Below are positions 1 to 11,929 of a stretch of DNA of 64,000 nt, piece by piece. Both the position numbers and the translations under genes were made by a program. This stretch comes from Escallonia rubra (taxonomy: Eukaryota; Streptophyta; Magnoliopsida; Escalloniales; Escalloniaceae): NCBI GenBank assembly GCA_033065855.1, contig JAVXUO010001395.1:371108-435107 (forward strand), written 5' to 3'. Below the pieces are notes generated by a model. That model was not told the origin of the DNA and made no database searches. It worked only from the letters and a program-made list of their open reading frames with translations. Position 1 is the stretch's first letter, and each line of letters starts with the position of its first letter.

Positions 1-621
1 ACTCACACATATGCAAATTAGGTTTACACACAAAATTTTCACCCTCATCCACTTTAATTTCACTCCACTTCTACTTATTTAATCCTACAATCACATTTAA
101 GATGACAACAAATAAAACATAAGCTAATTCAACCTTAATCCCTCACAAACACACGCCAAAACACCAAGCACACATGCGCGCGCGCTCGCACACACACACT
201 AGAAGCTATTTTTTTTACCTTACTTTGAAAACCCTTAACTTCTTCGATTCTCCACGAAAACACCTTCTGTTTTTACAATATCTTCCTTTCTCTTCCTTCT
301 GTAACTTCTCAGTTCAGCCCTTCACGAAATTTTGCCTAGATTTTCTTCAATTTTCCCCTCAAACAGCTACTCCACACACTGAAGGCTAATGTTTGCCTGA
401 TTTTGATGATTGATAACTCCTTCAATTCTTCACCAAATTTCCCTCTGTTGCTTCCTCTCCCTTCCCCCTGTAACTTCTCAGTTGAAAATTTTCCAAAATT
501 CTTCTTAGTTTTTCGGGATTCTCCCTCAAACAGTTTCCCTTAAATACCCCCTTCAAGTCCAACTCATTCTCCACTTAACTTCACATGCACACACTGCACC
601 TCTTGAAATTTTGAGGTGTCA
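1..621 (+). mobile_element. 3' part of an LTR-like sequence, cut by the window edge
   Basis: The composition (CA-rich runs, then a CT-rich block with repeated 'cttctgtaacttctcag' phrases) resembles the second half of the solo LTR at 6732-10025. The stretch ends in TTTTGAGGTGTCA, comparable to the CGGGGTGTTACA end of the better preserved LTRs in this window. No coding region is convincing; the open frame at 174-389 is low complexity. This is probably the decayed tail of a Ty3-type LTR. The boundary at 621 is an inference from the end motif only. Confidence 0.35.
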
Positions 622-677
622 TTCCCTTATAAACGTGGTTGTCTTTGGCAGCCACAAAATCAGGCAAAGTAGTTTAA

Positions 678-711
<34 letters not shown>

Positions 712-1550
712 TCTAACTAGGATATTACAATTGTTATTTTCACAGATTGTAGAAGCTCTTGCTCCAAATACTAACGGAGTTTAGACAATATTTAGATTTA
801 CTTTTAAACGTAACAAAAGAAATATAGAGGGAAAAAAATTATTATCAAATTTGATGAAAAAAGTTAAAGTAGTAAAAGATTTTATGTGTGATCATTATGA
901 GGCAATGTAGTGGTACAAAGTTAGGATATACCTCATGGAGTAAAGTACTAACAACAAGAAAAAAGAAGCATCTTATTCAATGAAATCTTTTTTATTCTAA
1001 TAAAAAATTGCGGCTTCAAAATATTTGCATACCTTAAAAGTTATCGTTATATGGTTTTAAAAGTCTCAACATCGTTTCTTGTTGGAAACAAAAAATTGAT
1101 AATGTTTGCACGTGTAGTAGAGGTAAATAAAAGTGTAAAGGTGGGATCAAATTAGCGCCTTTTTGTTCAAACTCACGCATTATTGTCTTAGAATTTAAAG
1201 AGTAACTAAGCATCTTCTAGCAACAAAAATAGTGAATTTAGTCAAAGAAGTGTAGATTTAGCTCCAATCAGATTTGACTGATTGCTTCAAGCCTTCCAAC
1301 TTAGACTCCTTTTGGCTTTACTTTTATTTAAATATTTGAAATTCCAAAAGGTTTTTGGTCATGGTCATTCTTTTCCCACTTATAACGTGATGGAGAAAAG
1401 GAAAAATCAAGTTAGCCACATTTCAAAAAGAAAAATATGGTGTTATAAGTCCAAAATGTTCATACCCAAAACAAAGAGAATTTTTGACAAAAAGACTAAA
1501 CTGCTAAGAAGACAGCTCACAAAGAAAATAAGTAGTTTGATAAAAAAAAA
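622..1550. other. No gene seen; AT-rich with a TTA microsatellite
   Basis: A (TTA/ATT)n tract lies at about 678-712. The rest is AT-rich, with no supported coding region and no recognised element ends. The open frame at 1282-1602 has no recognisable domain and runs into the TIR element that follows. Confidence 0.5.
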
Positions 1551-2730
1551 GGGGGGGCTAATTACACTTATATCCCTGAGGTTTAGGGGTAATTACAGGT
1601 AAGGACAATAGTTTCGATAAATTACACTTATGTCCGTTGACCAGACGGAATGTTAAAAACCCTAACAGTTTTGATAAAAAGACTGTATTGCCCTCAAGTT
1701 ATAAATCTATTTATTCAAATGCCATTATCTTAAATTTTTTTCTCTTAAATTCTTGTAATTCTCTCTCTCTCTATTAAATTCTCTTAAATTAATTTTCTCT
1801 CTCTCTCTCTCTATCTCTCTTCCCCCACCACCCCGCACACCACTCCACCGCTGCTACCACCTTCCCTCCACCCCTCCGTTGTTGCGCCTCCCATTCCTCA
1901 CAGTGACGTAGAAAACGAGATCGGTGAGATCACGGCCAACCAGCCACGGCGAGGCAGCAGCCAGTGGTGGCGGCGAGATCGGCGGGATTGTGGGTTTGCC
2001 AAGGGATTGCCGGGATCGGCGAGATCGTGGGTTTGCGAAGGGATTGCCGGGTTCGGCAAGATCGACGGGATCGTGGGTTACCGAAATAGGATTTTAGAGA
2101 GAGAGAGAGAGAGCTGCCATCTGTGTGGGTTTGCGAAGGGATTGTCGGCAGCGTGGTGCGGGGAGGGGCTTGCCAACGTGGTGGGGTGCTACGGGGAGAG
2201 GCTGCTGGCGTGGTGGGGTGGTGTGGACAAGGGCTGCCGGCGGCGAGGGGCCGGGGAAGGAGGGACTGCCGACGGCGGGGGGTGGGGGAGGGAGGCGACG
2301 GCCGGCGGGGACTTCAGATTCACCGGCAATGGGAGAGAGAACATAAAACCCTAATTTGAAAATTAGGGTTTCAAGAAAATCCTAATTTGCAAATTAGGGT
2401 TTCAAGAAAACCCTAATTTGCAAATTAGTGTTTCAAGAATATCCTAATTTGCGGGTTTCAACAAAATCCTAAAACTAAAACTGAGAAATAAATCGTATAT
2501 AATAATAAATAGATATTTTTCAATATATACAGTACAAGGGGTAGTATCGTCATTTTAAAAATACATATTGATGACATCATATAAAAAGTACACTTTTTGG
2601 ACAGAATCCTTACGGATGGACACGGCTGATACATTTTAAAAGTGTTTGGTCACGGTATGTTACATTTTAAAACTTAATGTCATTGACTGTAATTATACCC
2701 TAACCTCAGGGACATATGTGTAATTTGCCC
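1551..2730. mobile_element. Non-autonomous TIR element (Mutator-like MITE)
   Basis: The ends are inverted copies of one another. The left starts near 1555 with GGGCTAATTACACTTATATC. The right, read on the other strand from 2730, starts GGGCAAATTACACATATGTC. Both continue as CCTGAGGTT(T)AGGG and then an imperfect match over about 100 bp. GGGNAAATTACA-type ends and an A-rich flank on both sides (about 1541-1550 and 2731-2735) fit a Mutator-like MITE, but I could not fix a clean 9-bp TSD because of the G run. The interior holds CT microsatellites (1758-1815), a GC-rich block (1830-2330) whose open frames look like composition artefacts, and a tandem palindrome array (2347-2461). No transposase is present. 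Confidence 0.6.
2347..2461. repeat. Tandem array of palindromic CCCTAATTTGCAAATTAGGG units
   Basis: About four units of roughly 32 bp sit in tandem. Each contains an almost perfect palindrome (CCCTAATTTGCAAATTAGGG) followed by TTTCAAGAA. The second and third units are the best preserved, and the last has lost its right arm. Each unit can form a hairpin, and the array could form a compound cruciform. It lies inside the TIR element at 1551-2730. Confidence 0.75.
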
Positions 2731-4299
2731 AAAAACAGATGTAAAAGTACAAAGCCAAATGTGAGATCATGTTAAGTTATGAGTAGTTTGCAGTAGCTTT
2801 TAGAATGTAATGTCAATTTTTGGGTAGCTATCAACCCTTTCAGTCAACTGTATATTATTTGAACAAAACTTATAAGTGCTTTAGTAATTTACCTAGCCAA
2901 TGTTGTTAAGCAACATTGTCACCATAGTCTTCTTAGATTTTCAAAAGTGACATTCAAAATAGCATAGCTAAATGTTTAGATAAATTGTTGACATGTGTAG
3001 AGAAGAGGTTCAATATTTTTAGCAGCACCTCTTACGATTGTGTGATGAATTTACCAAAATTGACAAAGAGCGTTGAATTTTAGTTTTCTCTCTGGCCAAC
3101 AAAATTAGATTTCCACGTGTGCATCGCTACCCTCGTTTCCATCTCAGGAAGATATGCTATCTCAACTCTCCAATCCTCGATAAAGAAGTGAGAGTTTACT
3201 GAGGATGATATGTGAATTGCTAGAGAAGAGAAGGACATGGGAATACAACAATGTAAAGGGAAGCAATAAATCAATTTTTATAAGAATCATGATCAAGTCC
3301 TAAAGCTAAGCTACTAAGAAGCAAAGGCTAATTTGTGAGAAATATTTGAAGCTTAAAGTGAGGACATTGTATGGGGTTAAAGAAGAAGCACAAGATTATA
3401 TTTGGACCCTTATCACGAAATCGTATTTCAATCACTAATTGCAATCATAATTTTGGGAATCCAGTCTAGAACCAAAGCTAGAAGTATAATAACTTGCAAC
3501 AATGATAAATCTCAAGTGTCTGATTAATCCAAGATGGAAGCTTCCATCTCTTTATCTTCTGATCACAAATGTTAGATGCATGTCCCACTTTCAATGGGAA
3601 TGGGAAGTGTTCAATGTTTGATTAGTGTGGAAAGACAGTTTGTCAAAGAACAGGGAACTGCCGTATGCAATTTTTCTTGTAAGTGTTTTTTACTTTTCTA
3701 ACCTTCGAGGTGTTACTTGTGTGCCGATGGTAAGGGCATAATGGCGATTTACTTTTCAATGGAAGCGATGGACAACCCATGAATTTTTTTTTCTTTTTTT
3801 AGGCATTAGGTTTATTCCACCTAATCAAAAGGTTTCAAAGAAAATCTAAAGGTCTGATTAACAAACAGAATTGATTGGTTAGATATGCAAAACGAGAATT
3901 TAATATTTGTCTTACCAAATCATACCCAACAGCATGCCCCCACCCATTCCGTCCCGTGCACCCTATAGAACAGAAGAAAAAGAAAAGAAAAAAAAAGTAC
4001 ACACACGATGACTTACGAACAAAATGAAAAAATGCAACTAATTGATAAGCAAACTTGAATTTGCAACCTAACAGTTGAATATTAGAACTTTAATGCTATG
4101 CTAGTACTTGACAACAAGAAAATGTTCTCAAATATAAAAATATGCTTAGACTTAACAAAATGAAGTAACTCTTAAACGTAGCAAGTGATTAACGAGTTAG
4201 ATCTCTACAAGTAAATAAGCTAAAAGCTCCTAAAAAATTAAGCTTGAAAACAATTCAAAGTTCATGAGTTCCTTGTAATTGGCTCCATATCTTAAGTCT
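2731..4299. other. Intergenic, no supported gene
   Basis: AT-rich DNA. I find no conserved domain on either strand; the open frame on the minus strand at 3080-3274 has no recognisable features. A 'tgtggaaagacagtttgtcaaag' region near 3627 vaguely recalls a CCHC knuckle but cannot be supported. Confidence 0.4.
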
Positions 4300-4690
4300 T
4301 ATGAGTGCTAATTTGCATCATTAACCGTGGCTTCCTCAAGTGAAATGGAAGAGACATGAATGACTCAAACTTCCTCGCATTGCCAGTCGGCACTTCATAA
4401 GCATTGAGCAACTCAAGCTTGTCCCATGTTTTCAGAGGACCAACAATATTCTCTTTTGTAACTTTCACATTTCATTGATCACTTATCGCATCAATCACAT
4501 CATTGTACGCACTTGGTTTCCATTAATTAGGAACTTTGTTCCCAATATTAAGTTGGTCAACAAGAAAACATTAAGAACCCGGTCCATTTCCACAGTCCAT
4601 CTAAGGTATGATTTTGTCTTCAAATCACCAACATTCTTTCTTTTATTAGAAAGACTAACTTGCGAGGCATTGCTATCGATACTCATCTAT
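4300..4690 (-). pseudogene. Myb/SANT-like domain fragment (Harbinger-associated or L10-interacting type)
   Basis: The minus-strand frame at 4495-4686 reads LRWTVEMDRVLNVFLLTNLI and then a stretch resembling the 'W-T-x-E-M-D-x-x-L-x-x-x-L' helix of plant Myb/SANT-like domain proteins. These occur both as host genes and as partners of PIF/Harbinger transposons. Downstream on the same strand, in other frames, come a VTKENIVGPLKTWDKLELLN segment, similar to the 'V-K-N-R-L-K-T-W-K-K' second half of such domains, and FESFMSLPFHLRKPRL. Frames change and stops intervene, so I read it as a decayed fragment. The match is from memory of the family; confidence is modest. Confidence 0.35.
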
Positions 4691-4859
4691 TTACAAACAC
4701 AAAAAGAAATAATAAGAAGAACAACTTCAATTGGAAAACTAAAACGTAAAACATAAGTAGGACAGTAAAATCATAAAATAGACATATGTCCTTTTATAAA
4801 CTCAGATTGAGGTGGTTTTGAGATCTGCAAAATTGCTTAAGCTAAGCTACATCATTTTT

Positions 4860-5378
4860 TGGTTTTTTTGTTTGTAACGTAAAACTAGAACAACCTGCCA
4901 CAAGGGCCACCGTATTGGCCAGGAAACAAGAGTCTACCATATACCATGTTCAAGCAACTCCAAAGGCAGTCACTAGACCACCTGCCAGTACCTTGTACTC
5001 AACCCATAAGGCAAGCTATCCCCAACGCAGTTCAACCCACAAACCTATTTTCAAGCAAAGCCATGAATGCAAGTTCCTTCATCAGGAGCTCCCAGGTTAG
5101 TACAAGCTGAGATTACACATAATAAGAGAAATTTCATTTGGTTCCAAAACCGTCTCTACTCTTATCCTAAGAAATGCATTCAAGCTATTACTAAAACACC
5201 CATTTCGTGAAAATACGAAAATCAACGAATTCCAGGAAACAAAATCTTTGTCAGGCATTTCATCAAACAACTGGTGTGTATTTTTTATAGCATCCCAATT
5301 AGGCATAAAGAGATACCAAACGGTCACCAATGAACCCATCTCTGTAATTCAATGACTTCATTACTTTGGAATGAATGA
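4860..5378 (-). pseudogene. PPR (pentatricopeptide repeat) gene fragment
   Basis: The minus strand encodes NTHQLFDEMPDKDFVSWNSL (about 5200-5290), a classic PLS-class PPR motif: A-x-x-L-F-D-E-M-P-x-x-D-x-V-S-W-N-S-L. A second repeat follows (SLNAFLRIRVETVLEPNEIS). Upstream, in a neighbouring frame, DGFIGDRLVSLYA also fits a PPR. Downstream a further repeat is recognisable in shifted frames (a 'GTCIHGFA'-like stretch near 5050). PLS-class PPR proteins normally act in organelle RNA processing. Here the frame is broken repeatedly and the upstream side stops at the CACTA terminus at 5379, so this is a relic. Confidence 0.65.
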
Positions 5379-5767
5379 CACTACAAGAAAAAGGACTTTT
5401 AGCGACAGACATTTCTGTCGCTAAAAGCCTTACATCTGTCGCCAAAGACTTTTAGCAACGGATACCCCGTCGCTAAAAGTTCGTTTCCTATAACCCCCTC
5501 GCTAAAAGTTTTGCGACGGAAATTTGAAATACGTCGCCTAAAAGTTGACTTTCAGCTACAGGCGTATTTGTATTTCGTCGCTAAATATTTTACGTAATAA
5601 TTTAATTTTTTTCAAAAAAAATTTATTACGTAAAATATTTAGCGACGGAACATTTCGTCTCCAAGAGTTTTAACGACAGACATTTAGCGACGGAACAATC
5701 GTTCCTAACAATTATTCAAATATTGATGACTTTTAGCGACGGAATATCCGTCGCTAAAAGTCAAACT

Positions 5768-5798
<31 letters not shown>

Positions 5799-6420
5799 AA
5801 TACCCAAACCTGTAATTACAAATTCTCAACAATCATTCTCAATCCATGAAATATTTCTCAATGCACATTAGGGTTAAATAATTGTTGATCCATCAACAAT
5901 TATTTAACCCTAAAACAGACGCAACACATCTATATAAAGAAAGGATTCTATACTAATCGAAAAATAAAATGTAAACAAAGTTCAGGAGGTCACGGGAGCA
6001 CGGTACAATAGAGTAGGGGAGGGGAGGGGAGTACTAGTCGGGGGGCACGGGAGCGGGATACAAATAGCTAGGAGGGAAGGGCTGATCAGGGGTCGGCGAG
6101 TCCCGAATTTGGATCCTGCTGATCGTCCTTGTCCAATGGGGCACTGTGATCCGGATCCGGCTCAGCATGTCCAGCAGCAGTAACCTGCATGTAAAGGTAC
6201 GGACGCATTAATCTCGATGACAATCGTATATAGTGTTTACTAAACGTATATAGTGGTTGTACCTGATTATGCGTCGTGATCATCCTATACACCTCCGCAG
6301 TAATGCGACGGATCTCGTCCTTGTGTAACGCCAAAGCACTCCACGGTCAATGTCTGCATCTGTGGAGATACAACGGGCAGTGAGGACGCTCCTATCATGG
6401 CACGTGCAGTCGTACCAAAC
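5379..6420. mobile_element. CACTA (En/Spm) transposon end with subterminal repeats
   Basis: The sequence begins CACTACAAGAAAAAGGAC, the standard CACTA terminus, directly after TGA (possible 3-bp TSD). From 5395 to 5762 there are about ten direct and inverted copies of a GTCGCTAAAAG/CTTTTAGCGAC core, the usual subterminal transposase-binding array. A larger inverted repeat around 5578-5650 (TTACGTAAAATATTTAGCGAC) sits within it. At 6086-6334, minus strand, an 82-codon frame (HKDEIRRITAEVYRMITTH) could be the C-terminus of an En/Spm-type protein, but I am unsure. I see no matching TTTCTTGTAGTG end in the window. The element is therefore a truncated end or has lost its other half; its inner limit near 6420 is approximate. 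Confidence 0.6.
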
Positions 6421-6731
6421 TGATCAACCCTAATTAATTCTTAATTAAACTCTAGTTTACACTAATTAATCTTAATTAAACCCAACTAACTCCAATTAAC
6501 CTTAATTAGCCCTAACTAACATTCATTAGCCCTAATTAACATTGATTAACCCTAATTTACTGTTTATTTAATCTCTAATTAGTCCTAATCACCCCTGATT
6601 AACCTAATTAAACCCTAATTGTACAGATAAATCATAGACAAATCGTAATTAAACCCAATTAGGATAATTAACCGTTATATGCTTTAATTAGGCTCAATTA
6701 GCCCTAAGTAGCCCGAATTAGCCCTAATTAA
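6421..6731. repeat. Degenerate CCCTAATTAA repeat, left part
   Basis: Dozens of variants of CCCTAATTAAC follow one another at about 10-12 bp spacing. The array resumes at 10026 after the inserted solo LTR. The CCCTAA core recalls the plant telomere repeat, but the TTAA expansion and irregular spacing make this a degenerate interstitial simple repeat. No gene is present. Confidence 0.7.
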
Positions 6732-9700
6732 TGTAACATCCCGAAAATCCGGAGCTCCACTGCCCTGAACTCCCGGAACGTTAACCTACCAGATCATATC
6801 AAACCTGTTAAATTTGTTCACTAACGCATATTCGAAATCATGTAATTCAACATCAACTCAGATTTTTTCAAAATACTAGATTACAACTACTTAGCTTAAA
6901 TTATTTCAACTTAGATCCTTCGTAACTCAAATTCCTAAAAACCAATTAACAGTACCAACCCGCACAAGGGCCTTTCTATGCAGTAGTGATGGGCTCATCG
7001 TATTCTCACACAGGCTCTAACCCATTCCTGAACATGCTACAGCTGGTCATCACCTAGAGAATGGAGTCAAATGAAGGGTGAGCTTTTGAGAGCTCAGTAA
7101 GGTTGTACAAGGACTACAAAAAGATTACAAAACGATTCCAAAGAATCCAATCGACGATGATTTCCGAAATACTTCAAACGATTTGAAGTATCATGACGGT
7201 TTCCAAAATGATCAATAAAAGATCAATAAAATTATCACTTCCAAAGTCATCATCTCCAAAGTAAAATGAAAATTTCTCAACAGAAGCACAAATCATTTCA
7301 AGTAATACTTTCCAGTAATTTTCGTAACAGTCACGGCAATATACAGAGCAGATAAAATTAAAAATCAATGTTGATCCTGGGCGGTTGCAATGCCACTCCA
7401 GCAAGCTAACATAGTGTACACATGCATGATGTACCAAAGTAATTACTAGTCCCATTGGGTACTAACCTGCGTTTCATGCAGGATTCAGACCAGCCTTATA
7501 CCGTCTCCTTACAGAACGGATACCCAGGTCAACATAGAAAAATCAACAATATCAATGAGAATTAACATAAGCTCAATCCACCAAAATCAAATCAGATTTC
7601 AATAACCATAACATACAAAAATAAGTCATCATTTGGAATTTCAGAAGAAAATCACAAATAAACAGCAAAACGATTGCGAATAGTTATCAGATTAGGCACA
7701 ACAATTCGGAAGAACGGATACAAACAATTATCAAACTTGCTCAGCATGCATTACAGGCGAGCATTACAAGATTTCCAAATAATCGATTCATGTTCAACAT
7801 TGGGGTTTTCTGGGCAATAACATGCTAATATCAATACATAATTCAGAGTTCGGCATTAGCCATAAGTAGATCAAATGAGTACTTACGAGTACGAGTTATC
7901 AAAATGAGGGTTCGGACGAAAGTCCTTACCTATGGTTCAGATAGAATCATTTATCTAGATCCGCAGCTAAATTATCCTAACCGAAAGTCTTTAGCTTTAA
8001 CCTAAATGAGATAATCAAATCATCAAGACATAGCCTACAGTACAATATTATAACTTAATACGGACTCACACATAATCCCAAAATGAACCTCCATCACCGG
8101 GTATGTAAAAATTACCAAAAAGCCCTTAGATGTAAAATTACCAAAATGCCCCTTTCAGGCTTAAATCACCAAAATGGTCTTCCCGCTTGTAGAATCACTA
8201 TAATACCCTTACCGTATGCAATTTTACCCAAAAAAATACCTTTCTTAACTCAAAATACCATTCGAGATGGTAAATTACCAAAATACCTCCTCGTTACACT
8301 TAAATCATCAAAATGACCTTTCCGTAAGGAAAATCGCTAAAATATCATTACCGTATACAAATTTGGTCAAAAATACCCTTTACAGGTAAATTACTGTAAT
8401 ACTCCTCTCGGGGTGGCAAATTACCAAAATACCCCTGGGGGTTTTCGGCACCGAACAAATCCCAAAACATCTTAAAATACGATTTTTAACATCCTAAAGT
8501 CATTTTTGGGCTAAAAAGTGTTTTAGAGAATTTTCACCCGAAAACGGTGTCCGGACCGATCGCTCAGAAGCCAGTTTTGGCGAAAAATACTTATCAGCCT
8601 TAGAATGGCCCGAACTTTTAGAAGATGAAACATATTAGTAAAATAAGATTTCTCTAAAAATTTCAGATTAAAATAACTTGGTTTGTTATGCCAATTAAAT
8701 AGAGAATTTTTCCTAATCGATACCCTAATTTAACGCCCTTCGCGAACACTGAAAATTTTCCCAAAAAATTCCAAAGCATGCGCCTCGTAAAAATATTGGG
8801 GTTTGCAATTTTGTACTTTGATCCTTATCTATTTATAAAAAATCATATTAAAACTGCCTTAATTAATTTTTACCTTTAGCGACATTTACACTTACTATTC
8901 AAATCAATACACACACTAAAACACCTTGGAAACATGCACTTTCTTCTACTTTACCACTGTTGAAGCACTCAAAAACACGCACTCAATTTACACGCACACT
9001 GCTACATTTCCAACCATTCACCAACCACTCAACACATAATTACACTCACTATACACCCACTTACACCCGAATCACACACAATCATTCACACACCAGTAAC
9101 CCAAACATACACACACACACACGCACACACAACCTGCAACATACATATGAATCACGCACTATAGCCCTTGGCAATACACTAAAAACTCCTAAACTCACAT
9201 TAAGACCACCATACCACAAACACAATCCACATAATTCCTTCACTGCACCAACCGAAACACACACTGAGCACATGGAATTTTCACTCACAAGTATTGAAAT
9301 TGTACAGTGAAATGTATGGAAAAGACTACCTTGAAGCCCTTGTCGCTCCGAAGCCCTTGTCTAATTTTCTCTTCTTTCCTCTCTCTCTCTCTCTCTCTGA
9401 TTTTTGTTTCCCGAAGCTCACTGTCTTGCTTCCTCTTCTCTGTTCTTTCCTTCTTTCCCCGATTTTGTTTCTGCTCTCTGTTCTTATTTTCTCAAATTTC
9501 CATTTGCCTCTCCAAAAGTTTTTTCTCTCTTTTTTTTCCTCTTAAGACTTATCCCCTCCATTTTGTTTATAATATAATGACATTAGTCATTACATAACCA
9601 AGTAGGTGGTGGCCTTACCTTATACTCCATCTTCCAAAATTTGAGACATAATGCATACTTTCAGGAATTGCAATTTAACCCCTCAAGTTTCCATATTTGC

Positions 9701-10025
9701 AAAATACCCCCCCAAATTTCATATAATTATATTTAAGCCCTAATTTTTTTTAATCCTTATTAATTTAACTAAATGTCACTAAAACATATACTATCACTCA
9801 CTTCATCATTTTTCATCACTAAAACCATAAGTTACATTTATGCCCCCAAAGTTTTCTAAAATTACAAAAATGTCTCAAAAATTTGAAAATTATATTTTTG
9901 CCCCAAAAATGTTTTTAAGCTCCTCTCCACTAATAATGCCTGAGCATTACTCAACTTTAACGCCCGTTTATTTTTTGGGTCTCCAATATTCATTTTAACC
10001 CACTCCCAAAGTTCGGGGTATCATA
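6732..10025 (+). mobile_element. Solo LTR, Ty3-type (family A), plus orientation
   Basis: The sequence opens TGTAACATCCCG and closes TTCGGGGTATCATA, flanked by the 5-bp duplication ATTAA (6727-6731 and 10026-10030). No internal coding region or second LTR is present. It aligns over its length with the inverted copy at 36029-39025, for example at the 'gagctcagtaagg' block, the ATTACCAAAATGCCCC array at 8100-8450 and the terminal CCCAAAGTTCGGG. TGTAACA...TGTTACA-type ends and a 3-kb length suggest a Del/Tekay-like chromovirus LTR; that assignment rests on end motifs only. The end has drifted by transitions, so it is an old fossil. Confidence 0.7.
8090..8450 (+). repeat. ATTACCAAAATGCCCC degenerate tandem repeat (in LTR family A)
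   Basis: About ten diverged units of (A)AATTACCAAAATNCCC(C)T, spaced 35-40 bp, lie inside the solo LTR. The same array recurs inverted in the second family A LTR (about 37440-37640) and in the inverted arms around the MULE genes (53920-55250 and 61675-62780). Confidence 0.75.
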
Positions 10026-10210
10026 ATTAAACCCTGAATAACACTAATTAACTGTAATTAATCCTAAATAGTTTGAATTAGCCCTAATTGCCCTAATTAA
10101 CACATTAACTCGGCATGTTCACCTTAATTAGCTCCTAATTAAATCCTAGTTAGCAATAATTAAGTCTAATTAAACCCAATTAACTCTACTTAACTCTATT
10201 TAGCTCTCTC
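10026..10210. repeat. Degenerate CCCTAATTAA repeat, right part
   Basis: This continues the repeat at 6421-6731, which the solo LTR splits. It fades out near the 'ctctacttaactctatttagctctc' stretch. Confidence 0.65.
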
Positions 10211-11576
10211 TCGTATTCCAGTACCTTGTTTGCATGATTTTAGGGAGAGAGAATGGAGTTTCCTTCATGGTTCGTCCAACCAAGGAGTGAAGTTGGAAGA
10301 TTTAGAGGTACAAGGATGCTTAATATTAAAGAGCCCAAATGTTTCCCTTTTATACATGACCCAATACTGTGTATCTAGTTGGAAATTAGCCTAAAATATC
10401 CACAACTCCCTTTTCTTGCCACTGATCTACAGTTGTTTTTAATTATTTAGGTTCGATACAAAATCATTTGGTTATAGTCAACTTGAGCTGAGAAAATCAT
10501 CATTCTTAAATCCTTTAATATCTAACGATCCACCAAATCAGGATTCTCAAATAAATATGGTGCTTTTGGTTGGTAAGTGATGGACTCAAAAACAATTCTT
10601 AGCTCGTCATGTTGAACCATCTTGTTTAAGATCTTATCTTCCGAGACTTCAGATAACACTTTTGGCTCGCAACTCTCCATGTCTGCAGAAGAGAAGACTT
10701 TATGAGACAAAGTAGATGGTAGCCGCCACCGTTTGCACAGTAGACTGTCACTGCCATGGCGAGGTTGATCAAAGAGAAGAGAGGTGGTAGATAACTCAGA
10801 GAAGCAACGTCAGGCGTCGGGCAAAGGCTGTGAGTGGTGAGGCGTGAACAGAGAAAAATATAATGGGCTTGGAATTCTAAATTTGACATTGGGTCTTAAG
10901 AATCGAACCATGGACCTCATAGTACATTTTAGATTTCTTAGAGTTGGGCTTGAATTGTAATTCTAATTCTAAATAAGTTGTCCAAACAGCAATTGTAATT
11001 CTTAAGGTTCAATTCCAAAATCAAACTCAATTCCAAGACTAATTTCGTGATCCAATCTGACCCTAAGAGCTCTAGAAAAATGGGTTACGACTGTAGGTAA
11101 AAAGGTTATCATCGAATCCATATGCATATAGTACTAGTTAAAACCTCATGCTATGCTTGTGCGCATGGTCAAAGTCGTTTACTTTCACAAAGAAAAATAA
11201 ACTCAACATATAAAGTTGTTCTGGATATTGTTACATTTTTTATTTTATAGTACAACACAAATGTAGATAAATTAATTGTGGGAAAATGTAATTTGGATTC
11301 TTTATTTTAGCTAAAATTAAAACAGGGTTTATGCTCCCTTTATATGAACTTTGACCTTTTCTCCATGTTGTACTTTTGCAATGATTACCATAGCTTTTAG
11401 TCCCCTATTTGGTTTTACGGACTTTTCATATAAATGCACATATAATTGGCTTTGTGATTGACTATGTGCAGAGTTCTCTCCCATCAATAGCCTATTCACC
11501 TTTTCCTTCCCCATCGCTCGCTCTCTGACACTCATCATCAGATTTCCCATCCACTTTAAATCCCACTTGTTATACT
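10211..11576. other. Intergenic, no supported gene
   Basis: Two overlapping minus-strand frames at 10522-10889 begin at methionines (MAVTVYCANGGGYHLLCLI; MSHKVFSSADMESCEPKVLS), but I recognise no family and codon use is unremarkable. The region could be a short host-gene remnant. A B-box-like GAATCGAACC lies at 10893, without an A box that I can place. Confidence 0.35.
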
Positions 11577-11929
11577 TTGATTAACTGGTCGGGCTTGGGC
11601 CGGCCCAGCAGGCCAACCAATAAAATGGGCAGGGACCGGGCTCAGGGGGTGGGGAAACGGGCCGGGCCAAAAGAGATGGATATCTAGGCCCAGTCTAAGC
11701 CCAGGCCCTAGGCCCAATATTTAGGGCCGGGCCCAGGTCCAAAAAAATAATTTTTTTTTCAAAAATTCTTCTTATTCTTTTTTAACTTTGTGGAGGAATT
11801 AAATTGAGGATAAATTTGTTCATAGGCCTTCCTCCTTTTATCCAGGCTTAGGACCGGCTGATTGTAAACAAGCAGGCGAAGTTACATATTACATATATAT
11901 TGCTTGTAAATAATCACATTCTCATTCGG

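Noticed and set aside
2007-2359. Gly/Arg-rich open frames
   Set aside because: GC-rich non-coding interior of a MITE; frames overlap in all three registers.
3580-3690. Possible CCHC zinc knuckle of a gag gene
   Set aside because: Spacing of the cysteines is wrong and no neighbouring gag or pol similarity can be seen.
10885-10905. B-box-like GAATCGAACC, possible SINE or tRNA relic
   Set aside because: No A box at the proper distance, no tRNA fold and no poly-A or TSD.
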